A program made the position numbers and the translations under genes. The notes beneath the pieces are model-generated. The model was not told the origin of the DNA, searched no databases, and saw nothing but the letters and a program-made list of their open reading frames with translations. From positions 1 to 64,000 of the forward strand of contig JAFDFZ010000004.1 of NCBI GenBank assembly GCA_019309565.1: a stretch of 64,000 bases of DNA. The letters run 5' to 3'. Positions 1-10,136 of the stretch are shown piece after piece. This DNA comes from Deltaproteobacteria bacterium (GTDB lineage Bacteria; Desulfobacterota; Desulfobacteria; Desulfobacterales; SURF-15). Position 1 is the stretch's first letter. Each line of letters starts with the position of its first letter.

Positions 1-63
1 AAAAGCGGGCGGGATGTCCTACCACCAAGTCCCGCCGATTGCGGAGCAATTCGGCGAAACTAA

Positions 64-95
64 GTGGTGCCACGGGCTTGCCCGTGGGGCTCCAC
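64..95. repeat. REP-like palindrome
   Basis: CCACGGGC-tt-GCCCGTGG (70-87), a perfect 8-bp stem, flanked by GTGG...CCAC. Confidence 0.6.
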
Positions 96-468
96 AAACC
101 AACAGATTGGAGATGCGTTTGGGTTGCGTTATTCAGCAGTAAATCGGCAGATAGGAATCATCCGTAAGAAAAAGGTTCAGGGAGGAACATTAGAAAAGGC
201 ACTGATCAAGGTCTGCCCCTTAGCACACGGGCAAGGCTTTAGCTTTGATCCGGCGGATATGAGCGGCACCTTCGGCAAGGCTATGCTGCGGGTTCCTAAG
301 GAGTTACGTGAGGCTTCCCGATCGGCGGCAATAGAGCTGCTGGGAGAGTCCGGCTATCGGCAACTCCTTGCCGACCTCGAGGCCAAAGATGAGTTTAAGG
401 TGGCTGAGCCGGGGGCATCTCACAATGCCTTTCCGGGCAAGATGATCCAGAGACGCCTTTTCGACTGA
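64..468 (+). CDS. hypothetical protein or remnant; N-terminal part (NQQIGDAFGLRYSAVNRQIGIIRKKK) resembles the DnaA-C/HTH-like tail of REP-associated Y1 transposases
   Basis: ORF track; motif resemblance only. The ORF start lies inside a palindrome, so the gene may be truncated. Confidence 0.25.
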   Translation: MVPRACPWGSTNQQIGDAFGLRYSAVNRQIGIIRKKKVQGGTLEKALIKVCPLAHGQGFSFDPADMSGTFGKAMLRVPKELREASRSAAIELLGESGYRQLLADLEAKDEFKVAEPGASHNAFPGKMIQRRLFD

Positions 469-708
469 AGTCTGAGCACGTTTCTGAAGTGCTGTTTACT
501 TGACATTTGGTGCTTTAATAGGGCAAAATATCCCCCATAAGTTCACGGAACGTCAAGTTATAGTAAGCATTAAATGGGGACACCGCATCTTGCAAGGCAA
601 TGGAATTGAGTTGCCTGCATATGTAAAACCAAGTCCGGCCCGGACGAGCGCTTGACGCTTTGTGGCGAACAAGGGAAAAAATTCCCCTGCAACTGCACGG
701 AGTATCAA

Positions 709-1506
709 GTGAAAACCGCTGAATTTTTTGCCACGCATCCCGTATTTTCTCTCGACGAGGCCGTTACAGCCCTTGCACCCAAAGGTGGACGAGCAGGGGC
801 TGTAGAGCGATTGAAGTACCATCTGGAAACCGGCACCTTGAAACTCGTGGCTCGGGGCGTTTATGCGGTCTGCCCGCAGGGGATACCGGTTGATCGGTTC
901 CAGCCCGATCCGCTTTTGGTGGCATCAGCGGTTCGGCCCGAGGGGATATTTTCCCATCACAGTGCGCTCGAGCTTCTGGGGGTGGCCCACTCGGTGTGGC
1001 ACGAGTGCACCCTTTATGTGAAACGTCGTCGTCGGCCTTTGCGTCTTGATGGCACAACCATCCGATTTCTTGATCCCCCCGGGCCCCTGCGAGCAAAAGA
1101 CAAGGAGCGATTAGGAACCCTCCGTGTGGAACGCCAGGGCCGTTTCGTGCATGCCACTGGCCCTGAACGCACCCTGGTGGAAGGTTTTCGCCGGCCACCC
1201 CTGGCCGGGGGGCTGGAGGAACTGGTGCGCTCGGCAAGCGGGTTTTCAACCCTTGACCTCCACTTGCTTGAAAAGGTTCTGAAAGGGTACGGCATGGCAA
1301 GCTTATGGGCGGCCGTGGGATGGTTTCTGGAGCGTTTTCGACAGGACTTCCACGTGCCGGAGAAAATGTTGGAAACCCTGGCCCAGCAGCGGCCCCGTTC
1401 GCCCCATTACCTGCATCGAAACAGCCGCGGCGGGGTCATGGTTAAACGCTGGAACCTGATCATCCCCAAGGCTCTGGCAAGGCTGGGAGAGCCGGATGAA
1501 GGTTAG
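709..1506 (+). CDS. AbiEi-type antitoxin / transcriptional regulator (type IV TA)
   Basis: N-terminal HTH-like region, SHHSALELLGVAHS and GPERTLVEGFR motifs typical of AbiEi_4. Overlaps the downstream nucleotidyltransferase by 11 nt. The ORF track starts at 652; GTG 709 is a likely start. Confidence 0.75.
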   Translation: MKTAEFFATHPVFSLDEAVTALAPKGGRAGAVERLKYHLETGTLKLVARGVYAVCPQGIPVDRFQPDPLLVASAVRPEGIFSHHSALELLGVAHSVWHECTLYVKRRRRPLRLDGTTIRFLDPPGPLRAKDKERLGTLRVERQGRFVHATGPERTLVEGFRRPPLAGGLEELVRSASGFSTLDLHLLEKVLKGYGMASLWAAVGWFLERFRQDFHVPEKMLETLAQQRPRSPHYLHRNSRGGVMVKRWNLIIPKALARLGEPDEG

Positions 1507-2494
1507 CCTGGCATACCTGGAGCGCTGCTCTGCGCAGACGGGCTACACTGTTTCTTCCTTGGAAAAGGTCGTCCGCCTCGGAGATTTTGCCGGGGACATC
1601 ACCCGCCATCCTTTTCTAAGCCATGTCCTGGCCCTCAAAGGGGGGACGGCGCTCAACCTATGCTTCGGTCAACCGAGGCGGCTGTCCATCGACCTGGATT
1701 TCAACTATACGGGTCATAGCGATCGGGAAGAAATGCTGCAAGAGCGCCCGCGGGTGGAGCAGGCAGTGTCTGAACTCGCCAAACGCAAGGGATACAGGGT
1801 TCAACAATCAGCAGACGCCTTTGCCGGCCGCAAAATCTACCTCATCTATCGCTCTGTGCTGGGCCTCGAAGATCGCATTGAGCTGGACCTTAACTACCTG
1901 TTTCGCGTGCCAATTGCCGGAGTAGCGCATAGTGAGCTGTGGCAACCCGGAGAGCTGGATCGTCCGCAAGCGCGAACCGTCAGTCTTCAGGAGATCGTCG
2001 TGGGCAAAATGCTGGCGATGCTTGATCGCGGGGCGGCCCGGGATGTCTGGGACCTTGCCAACCTGCCTTAACCAGCGAAAGATGTTATGCGTCTTCCCTC
2101 ATTCCGACCCTGGTTCATCGCTTTATCCGCGGTTCTCAATCATCCGTTGCCGACCTATACACAAGAACGACTGGAGGGTCTTTTGAGCGATCGTGCGGTG
2201 GCGGAGCAACTAGCCCCTTTGTTGGCTGTGGACGCGCCAGCCCGAGCAGAAGACCTGATCAGGGAGTCATGGGCAGTTATCAGCGACTTTACAACGCTGA
2301 GACCGAATGAGGCAGACTACATCGCTTCCATAGAACGCGGGGAACTGAGGGCGGAACTTTTGTTTGTAGACGATGAGGAAACAGCCCATCGTGTTGCCCG
2401 ACATCCCGCCATTTTGTGGAAGGTGAGCAACGTGCGCGCCCACCTGGTACGACACGGAAAAAAACACAACAATCTGGTAGGAGGTGAGCATTGA
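1496..2494 (+). pseudogene. AbiEii nucleotidyltransferase toxin, interrupted by an in-frame TAA at 2069-2071
   Basis: GGTALNLCFGQPRRLSIDLDFNYTG nucleotidyltransferase motif. The C-terminal part (2087-2494) is in the same reading frame after the TAA (offset 591 nt = 197 codons). Confidence 0.75.
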
Positions 2495-4086
2495 TTGATC
2501 ACCCCCTCCCAACAGAACGGCTCGTATCGGCCAGGTAAGCCGCTCTTCGATTAGCGAGTGAACGTCAGTTCAAGAGGTTTCTGCTTCTGTAAAAACGATT
2601 TAAGGAAGATTAATCCCCGCATTCTGAACCACTGGAGGTTCATCACGAAGCGAACCTCCTTGCGTTTGACTGACTGCCATTTGTTCATTTTCACCCATCT
2701 GCGCCGGACCTGATCATTCCTGTAGCCCGCACGGATCATCATCCTCTGGAATTTGCCGGGGTTTTTCCATTTCTTCAATTGCATGGAGCGCAGTCGGCTT
2801 CGAATCCATCCGTCCAGATCCGTAGAGGGCCTTTTGAATTCCTGGATTTTGAAGTATCCAACCCAACCCCGCAGATATTCATTGAGCTCCTGGATGATCT
2901 GATAGATGGAAAGAGGATTGTTCCTCCGGGTCAGCTCTCTGACCCTGGCTTTGAATTTGACCCGGGCCTTGTCGCTGACTCGGATCTTTCCCCGAAGGAT
3001 TTGAAAGCCGACAAACGACACGTCTTTTACAGGCGCCGCCTGGCTCTTTTCCCGGTTTACCACAAGCCTCAGATCCTCTTCCAGGTACCTAATGATCCCT
3101 TTAACAACCCGCTGGGCCGCCCTTTCCGATCGTACCAATACCAGAAAGTCATCAGCCCACCGGCAATACCGATGCCCTCGCCTCTCAAGCTCTTGATCCA
3201 GCTCGTTCAGCACGATGTTCGATAACATCGGTGACAGCGGAGATCCCTGGGGACATCCCTTGTTCGTTTTATGATACCTCCCATCGATGATCACTCCTGC
3301 TTTTAACGCCCTTGCTACCAGCGTTATAAGCCGCTCGTCGGCAATCTGCCGCCGAATTAGCCTCAGGATCAGATCATGGGCAATTTCATCAAAGAAACTC
3401 TCAAGGTCTATAGATGCACACCATTCATATCCTTCGATCACTATCTGCCGGACATGTCCGATCGCCTGATGTTGGCTGTGGCCTCTACGAAATCCAAAAT
3501 TCGATCTCGTAAAGCTCGGATCGAATATATCTGCAAATACCGAGTTTACACTCTGGGCTACGATTCGATCCATTACCACCGGTATCCCCAATTTGCGCGG
3601 CCTGGATGTGCCTTCTTTGGGAATCAGGGTCCTTCTTGCAGGTTTAAAGCGGTATGTGCCTCCCTTAAGCTTCTCATGGATTAGCGCTAACAGCTCTCCT
3701 TCTCGTTGCTCAAAGTCGGCTACCGTCATCTGGTCTATTCCCGCTGCACCGGCATTTGATCTTACCTGTTGCCACGCCGCTTGCAGTCGCCGCGGTTCAG
3801 AGACCCTCTCCATTACCTGTCTGTACTTCACATCTTCCTCCATGGCTCTTCTGACGTCAGAGATTGCCGGGTTGTGTGCAGCCCTTTGGGCTTAAAGCCG
3901 GATACCTTCTGACCGTGCAGAGCTTCAATCTGCCCGGTGTCTTTTCAGAACTTGGTCATACCCCTCCGGTTTTCTGGCTTCTTCTTGTACCTTCACAACT
4001 CTATGTCGACTCCCTCACTCTGCCAATCTCGCCTCTTGTCCACATCATCTGTGGCCTATACAGCCAGTGTGTCATGCCAGGCACAC
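2480..4086 (-). mobile_element. group II intron (probable boundaries)
   Basis: RT/maturase ORF; domain V-like hairpin GAGCGGCT...CG-AGCCGTTC at 2515-2545 (minus strand); domain VI-like stem near 2480-2509; candidate 5' end GTGTG at 4086. Boundaries are approximate. Confidence 0.5.
2551..3843 (-). CDS. ltrA: group II intron reverse transcriptase/maturase (LtrA-like)
   Basis: RT motifs (CASIDLESFFDEI, NKGCPQGSPLSPMLSNIVLNELD, YCRWADDFLVL) and GIIM maturase region (LNEYLRGWVGYFKI). No HNH domain seen. Confidence 0.93.
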   Translation of the reverse strand: MEEDVKYRQVMERVSEPRRLQAAWQQVRSNAGAAGIDQMTVADFEQREGELLALIHEKLKGGTYRFKPARRTLIPKEGTSRPRKLGIPVVMDRIVAQSVNSVFADIFDPSFTRSNFGFRRGHSQHQAIGHVRQIVIEGYEWCASIDLESFFDEIAHDLILRLIRRQIADERLITLVARALKAGVIIDGRYHKTNKGCPQGSPLSPMLSNIVLNELDQELERRGHRYCRWADDFLVLVRSERAAQRVVKGIIRYLEEDLRLVVNREKSQAAPVKDVSFVGFQILRGKIRVSDKARVKFKARVRELTRRNNPLSIYQIIQELNEYLRGWVGYFKIQEFKRPSTDLDGWIRSRLRSMQLKKWKNPGKFQRMMIRAGYRNDQVRRRWVKMNKWQSVKRKEVRFVMNLQWFRMRGLIFLKSFLQKQKPLELTFTR

Positions 4087-4095
4087 GTCTGCTCC

Positions 4096-4115
4096 CCTGC
4101 CTGCCGGCAGGCAGG
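4096..4115. repeat. perfect 20-bp palindrome CCTGCCTGCCGGCAGGCAGG
   Basis: Direct reading; self-reverse-complementary. Confidence 0.9.
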
Positions 4116-4221
4116 AATATCGGGGGAAAATGGTTTTTCAGGATGGTCGATCCTGACTGGAGAGCGCCGGGGAGACCAAGGAAAAGGCGGAAGGCTGAAG
4201 GGAGAAGGGGGAAGAAACAGA

Positions 4222-4311
4222 ATGAAGGCAAAGTGGATGGTGATGGTGTACATGGCAGGGGACAACAACCTGGACGCGGCGGCCCTTAGAAACATTGCTG
4301 AAATGGCCAGC
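4222..4311 (+). pseudogene. 5' fragment of a clostripain-family (C11) peptidase
   Basis: MKAKWMVMVYMAGDNNLDAAALRNIAEMASIGSS matches the canonical C11 N-terminus (KWTVMVYMAGDNNLD...), then homology stops. Confidence 0.6.
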
Positions 4312-4645
4312 ATTGGTTCCTCCAGAAAGCTTATCGAGGATTCATGCTATGAAAAGTGGTTTACAACCTACTCAAGAAGGATCCCCTGATGCAGGGTTGA
4401 ATTTACGGGGGAAGAGATGAAGAAAATGACAGAAGACAATCCCAGGAGATTTCTAGCGTTGAGTTGAAAGATAAAAGATATTGAAGTGATGCCGATGTGG
4501 GTTTAATATGCGAGATTCTATCCACTACCCCTGTGGTTTCGACCCAGGGTGCAGGATCACGCAAGTGGCCCCTGCTTTTTATTCATTGATACCAAGTTTA
4601 TCCATATGAGGCTAATTATTTTTGAAACAACTTCTTCAAAGATGC

Positions 4646-5089
4646 TCAAAGTGAATGGACCGTGATTTCAGGGAAGGTCCTAAAATCATCGACATTGTTT
4701 GTCAGAATATGGGATATGCCATTTGCCAGCATAAGCGACACGATAGCGGTGTCATGGACCCTTTTCCCCCTGATACCATGCCTTACAATAATGTCTGAGA
4801 GGATATCCAGGGCCTTGTCATCAGGAAAAAGTACGTTGAATTGCTCCTGCATCCTCTTTATGTCATTAACGGCGAGATCCGGTGAAATAGGTTTTTCCAA
4901 GATCCCGGCCCTGGTCATGATAACCAGATATTCCCGGAGTACTTGGTCGCTTATAAACAGGATATTGCCCTCTTTAATAAACTCATCGAGCCTTTCCCTG
5001 GCGGGCTTGCAATAAGAGGAATCCTTATTGTTGCAATAAACGAGGATATTAGTGTCAACAAACACAAATTTATCTTGCGTCGACACCAT
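4646..5089 (-). CDS. PIN-domain toxin (VapC-like)
   Basis: FVDTNILVY, VHDTAIVSLMLANGISHILTNNVDDF acidic PIN motifs. Confidence 0.85.
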   Translation of the reverse strand: MVSTQDKFVFVDTNILVYCNNKDSSYCKPARERLDEFIKEGNILFISDQVLREYLVIMTRAGILEKPISPDLAVNDIKRMQEQFNVLFPDDKALDILSDIIVRHGIRGKRVHDTAIVSLMLANGISHILTNNVDDFRTFPEITVHSL

Positions 5090-5288
5090 AGATATCCTCT
5101 CTCCTCAGCGAGTTAAGAATAATTTTGCCGCATGAGTGGTCTGAGTGGGAAAGCTGGATATCCCTCTCTTTTTTGTCCTTGAGAGGTGTAATTACAACTT
5201 GCACCTTTCCCTTTTCAAGCTTCAATTCCGGCGGAAGTCGAAGCTTTCCATCCTCTTCAACGGTTGAAATGATCTTGATCGAATCCAT
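5070..5288 (-). CDS. VapB-like antitoxin
   Basis: 72-aa ORF (MDSIKIISTVEEDGKLRLPPELKLEKGKVQVVI) immediately upstream of and overlapping the PIN toxin. Confidence 0.65.
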   Translation of the reverse strand: MDSIKIISTVEEDGKLRLPPELKLEKGKVQVVITPLKDKKERDIQLSHSDHSCGKIILNSLRREDIYGVDAR

Positions 5289-5792
5289 AATTGCACCTTT
5301 GCTTTCTGTTTAGTATATTAAGCAAAATCACATACTTAAAATATATTAACATATCTGCTTCTCAAAGAAAAGCTTAATTTCAGGGATGGTTCTTGCCAAA
5401 ACCTATTCATCGCATATGGTGGGACCGAAGACTCCAACTTGAGGGGCTCGTTCTGGGGGGCCTTGCCTTTATCAGGAACCATTACGACTACATTCCCACG
5501 GCCCCACCGTCGGCGAGAAGAACTCCTTTCCGATATTGCGTCTAGGACCTGGCCAAGGCCCTCTCTAAATTCACCGGAATCCCCTTTGTCCCTGCATTCG
5601 CACAGAAAACAGACAAAGCGTATCATGGCCGGTTCGCCAGCCCCGATAAATAAAGCAGGCTTTAATCGAATTATAACTTCCAAAATTTCTGGAATCATTT
5701 CTTAAAGCAAAAAATTATTTCAGAAAATATTTAACTGGGCCAGCCCTGGCCAGTCAAAGCCTCAACTCCTGGAATCCTGGAACACCTGTCTG

Positions 5793-5812
5793 CAGTGCTG
5801 TGCACAGCACTG
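5793..5812. repeat. perfect 20-bp palindrome CAGTGCTGTGCACAGCACTG
   Basis: Direct reading. Confidence 0.9.
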
Positions 5813-5822
5813 GCAGCTCTAA

Positions 5823-6332
5823 AACAACTCCATCCTCTTTGTGGACGATTGTATAACCTCGGGCAAAACAGCCAGGCTCTGTTACGAGGCCCTGGTGCAA
5901 TTGGGGAATCACGTGGACGGCCTGATCTGGGTGAGAGCAGGGGGTTGGAACGTTTTTAAAAGAGGAGGCCATCTTAGGCCAAGAAGCATAATGAAAACCT
6001 TATGCAAAAAGGCCGGGGTTAGATATTTCCGGTTTCACGCCCTCCGCCACTTCGAAGCCTAAACACTGGATAGCGGGAAAGCTCCCATTGGGACCATTCA
6101 GCGGATACTCGGTCATGAAAACAGGACCACAACTGAAATCTATTTACATTCTATAGGCGACTCCGAGCAAGAGGCAATGAAGATTTTGGACCGTGAAATC
6201 GGAGAAATTTCTCACACAAATTCACACACGGACTCCCAGGAAAAGAGAAAAGGACTTAAGAAAGACCACTTAAGTCCTTGTAATAACTGGTGCGCCTGGC
6301 AGGATTCGAACCTGCGACCTACGGATTCGTAG
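5823..6332 (+). pseudogene. in-frame fusion of a phosphoribosyltransferase fragment and a tyrosine recombinase C-terminus, with nonsense codon at 6060-6062
   Basis: ILFVDDCITSGKTARLCYEALVQLG (PRPP-loop-like), then FRFHALRHFEA*TLDSGKAPIGTIQRILGHENRTTTEIYLHSIG (integrase HxLRH and LGH boxes). The frame runs into the tRNA gene (WQDSNLRPTDS). Confidence 0.65.
6251..6278 (-). terminator. hairpin downstream of tRNA-Arg
   Basis: AGGACTTAAG-aaagacca-CTTAAGTCCT, perfect 10-bp stem. Confidence 0.55.
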
Positions 6333-6366
6333 TCCGGCGCTCTATCCGGGCTGAGCTACAGGCGCA
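6288..6366 (-). tRNA. tRNA-Arg (anticodon ACG)
   Basis: Minus strand TGCGCCTGTAGCTCAGCCCGGATAGAGCGCCGGACTACGAATCC...GCAGGTTCGAATCCTGCCAGGCGCACCA; anticodon loop CTACGAA; CCA encoded. Confidence 0.93.
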
Positions 6367-6525
6367 TCCGAGGAAGGTTTTAAATGGTTCATAGGAAAAA
6401 TCTTCAACCATGTCAATGATAACTTCAAGTCGATAAAAATTCAAGCATGCCACGAACATCCCAGTAAATACCCCTTGTGTGAAATATGTATTGATCAAAA
6501 GAAAAGTTCGGCGTATTGTTGATAT

Positions 6526-6981
6526 ATGGGTTTTAATCATTTGAAATTTATGAAAATTGCCATTGAAGAGGGCAAAAAAGCTGGACAAATCGATGAGGTT
6601 CCGATAGGAGCAGTACTCGTTGCTAAAACCTGTGAGGTCATCGCAACCGCACACAATCAAATGATTCGGCTGTCTGACCCTACAGCACACGCTGAAATCC
6701 TGGCTCTGAGAAGTGCCGGCAGGATCTCAGGCAATTATCGATTGGCGGGTACCACGCTCTATATTACCGTCGAACCGTGTGTGATGTGCATGGGGGCAAT
6801 AATAAATGCAAGAATCTATCGGGTCGTCTTTGGTGCTAAAGATCCCAAATGGGGGGCGGCCGGTTCGCTGTATGACTTTGCTTCGGATCGGCGTTTTAAT
6901 CATCACCCGGAAATAATTGGAGGTATATGCGAAGAAGAGTGCAAACGGCTGATGCAGGAATTCTTCAAACAGCGCAGGTAG
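6526..6981 (+). CDS. tadA: tRNA-specific adenosine deaminase
   Basis: DPTAHAEILALR and EPCVMCMGAIINARI zinc/deaminase motifs; 151 aa. Confidence 0.93.
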   Translation: MGFNHLKFMKIAIEEGKKAGQIDEVPIGAVLVAKTCEVIATAHNQMIRLSDPTAHAEILALRSAGRISGNYRLAGTTLYITVEPCVMCMGAIINARIYRVVFGAKDPKWGAAGSLYDFASDRRFNHHPEIIGGICEEECKRLMQEFFKQRR

Positions 6982-7097
6982 TTGTATGGCCCATCACAGA
7001 TGTTTTTACAAGATAAACCCAGGGTTGCGATCAAACTGCAAGTCGATCCGAGTTATTATTGACCCTAAAACTTTTATAAAATGCTAAAAACGAATAA

Positions 7098-8396
<1,299 letters not shown>

Positions 8397-8449
8397 TACA
8401 TTTTTATTTGACAATCACGAAAAGGTGACTTAAACATTTTACATAATGT

Positions 8450-8526
8450 CGGGACGTGGCTCAGCCTGGTAGAGCACAGCGTTCGGGACGCTGGGGTCGT
8501 GCGTTCAAATCGCACCGTCCCGACCA
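8450..8526 (+). tRNA. tRNA-Pro (anticodon CGG)
   Basis: CGGGACGTGGCTCAGCCTGGTAGAGCACAGCGTTCGGGACGCTGGGGTCGTGCGTTCAAATCGCACCGTCCCGACCA. Confidence 0.95.
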
Positions 8527-8543
8527 AATAGAGGTCATTTTTT

Positions 8544-8570
8544 AAGCCGGATTCATGTTCCGGCTTTTTT
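8544..8570 (+). terminator. rho-independent terminator after tRNA-Pro
   Basis: AAGCCGGA-ttcatgt-TCCGGCTT followed by T-run. Confidence 0.85.
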
Positions 8571-8605
8571 CATGGATTTTGTGTCACATGCACTGCGGTT
8601 GAAGC

Positions 8606-9874
8606 ATGGAGAAGATCTTAAACAAAGCTTATCAACGGAAAAAATACAGCTATACCCCGGGGGGCAGCGTATTTCTTCTGGCAGGCCTTACAGTGGCTCA
8701 CGGTATTTTCCATTTCATGGCGCAAAGCTTCTCTGTGATGCTTCCAGCCATTAAGGAGACCTTCGGTATCAGCGCAGTACAGATAGGCGCCATTATAACC
8801 GCACGGGAACTGGCAGCCGGAATGGCCTCTTTTCCCGGAGGAGTGGTATCGGACTATCTTCGACGTTACAGGGGTCTTCTGATGGCGAGCTGCATGGTCA
8901 TGTTTGCACTTGGATGGTGGGTGATTGGTATTTCGCCGGTATATCCCCTGCTGCTGGCCGGCATGGTTATGGTTGCGTCTGCGGGTTCCATCTGGCATCT
9001 TCCCTCGCTTGCAGAACTGAGCCTGCAATTCTCTCGCAGGCGTGGAGCCGCGCTTGCAGTGCATGGAGTTGGAGGTAGCCTTGGAGATATTTTTGGACCG
9101 ATGATCACAGGTCTGCTCCTGGGGGTTCTGTCCTGGAGGGGGATTATCTCGATGTATGCTGCACTGCCGCTTATCATGGCCTGCTGGGTGACATGGGCAT
9201 TTCGAGGGCTTGGAAATCAAAAAAGCCGAACAGTGAACACGAGACAGCTTGAGGAAGCTGACATAAGGCTGCAATTTAAGATAACAAAACACATTTTAAA
9301 ACAGACTCATATCTGGCGGGTCAATGTTGTGGCCGGGCTTCGTGGGATGTGTTTTGATATTTTTGTTACGTTTCTTCCTTTGTTTATGAAAGAAAAGCTC
9401 GGTTTCAGTTCACAATCCATAGGTTTCCATTTTGGACTGCTGTGGACGGTGGGCATCATCGCAAGCCCTGTGATGGGTCACCTTTCCGATCGGTTTGGAA
9501 GAAAACCGATTCTTATCCCGGCCCTCGCCTATTCCACTGTGCTTACACTGATGCTGGCCCTTTTCGGTAAAGGTTTTCTATTTACCCTTATTATTGTATT
9601 TCTGGGCATCTCCATCCGAAGCGACTACTCTATCCTATCGGCAACCATTCTCGATATTGCAGGAGACAAGGTGGCCACCACTATGCTTGGCATCCTGTCA
9701 TTCAGTCGCTTTATTATGGCCGCCATCTCTCCTCTAATCGCCGGAGCCCTATACCAGTATCTCGGAATGCAGGCAGCGCTTTTCTTTGTTGCGGCCCTGT
9801 TTGCAAGCTCGGCCATTATTTTCGCTCTCACGGATTTAAACAAAACCGCCACTGCTGCCATAAGCAAATCCTGA
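8606..9874 (+). CDS. MFS transporter
   Basis: 12-TM-like hydrophobic pattern; GHLSDRFGRKP motif. Confidence 0.88.
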   Translation: MEKILNKAYQRKKYSYTPGGSVFLLAGLTVAHGIFHFMAQSFSVMLPAIKETFGISAVQIGAIITARELAAGMASFPGGVVSDYLRRYRGLLMASCMVMFALGWWVIGISPVYPLLLAGMVMVASAGSIWHLPSLAELSLQFSRRRGAALAVHGVGGSLGDIFGPMITGLLLGVLSWRGIISMYAALPLIMACWVTWAFRGLGNQKSRTVNTRQLEEADIRLQFKITKHILKQTHIWRVNVVAGLRGMCFDIFVTFLPLFMKEKLGFSSQSIGFHFGLLWTVGIIASPVMGHLSDRFGRKPILIPALAYSTVLTLMLALFGKGFLFTLIIVFLGISIRSDYSILSATILDIAGDKVATTMLGILSFSRFIMAAISPLIAGALYQYLGMQAALFFVAALFASSAIIFALTDLNKTATAAISKS

Positions 9875-10136
9875 TATGTAAACTCCGCACACACTCCTTT
9901 TAAGATCCAAATAGAGGGGATGATTTAGCTCAATCTTAAATGGTGCAAGATACGCCTAGAGGTTATAGACGACAGTTTTACATCCTATATCTTCGAAATC
10001 TTCCAAAGAAAGTCAAGGATACCCTATTTAACCCTCGAATGATACCAGAAGACTCGGGGCCCCAATAGTTTTTGTGACATAAGCCGCTTCTTCACTGCTG
10101 GGAACAGATGGGCTGTATGGCATATATACATCAATG

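Noticed and set aside
764-1300. 178-aa minus-strand ORF opposite abiEi
   Set aside because: Lies antisense to a convincing coding gene, low-complexity Pro/Arg/Gly composition, no motif.
5336-5698. 120-aa minus ORF and 88-aa plus ORF in the same segment
   Set aside because: No recognisable motif on either strand in a region full of relics; not called as a gene.
8618-9292. 224-aa minus-strand ORF opposite the MFS gene
   Set aside because: Antisense shadow ORF rich in Cys/His/Arg; the plus-strand MFS protein explains the sequence.
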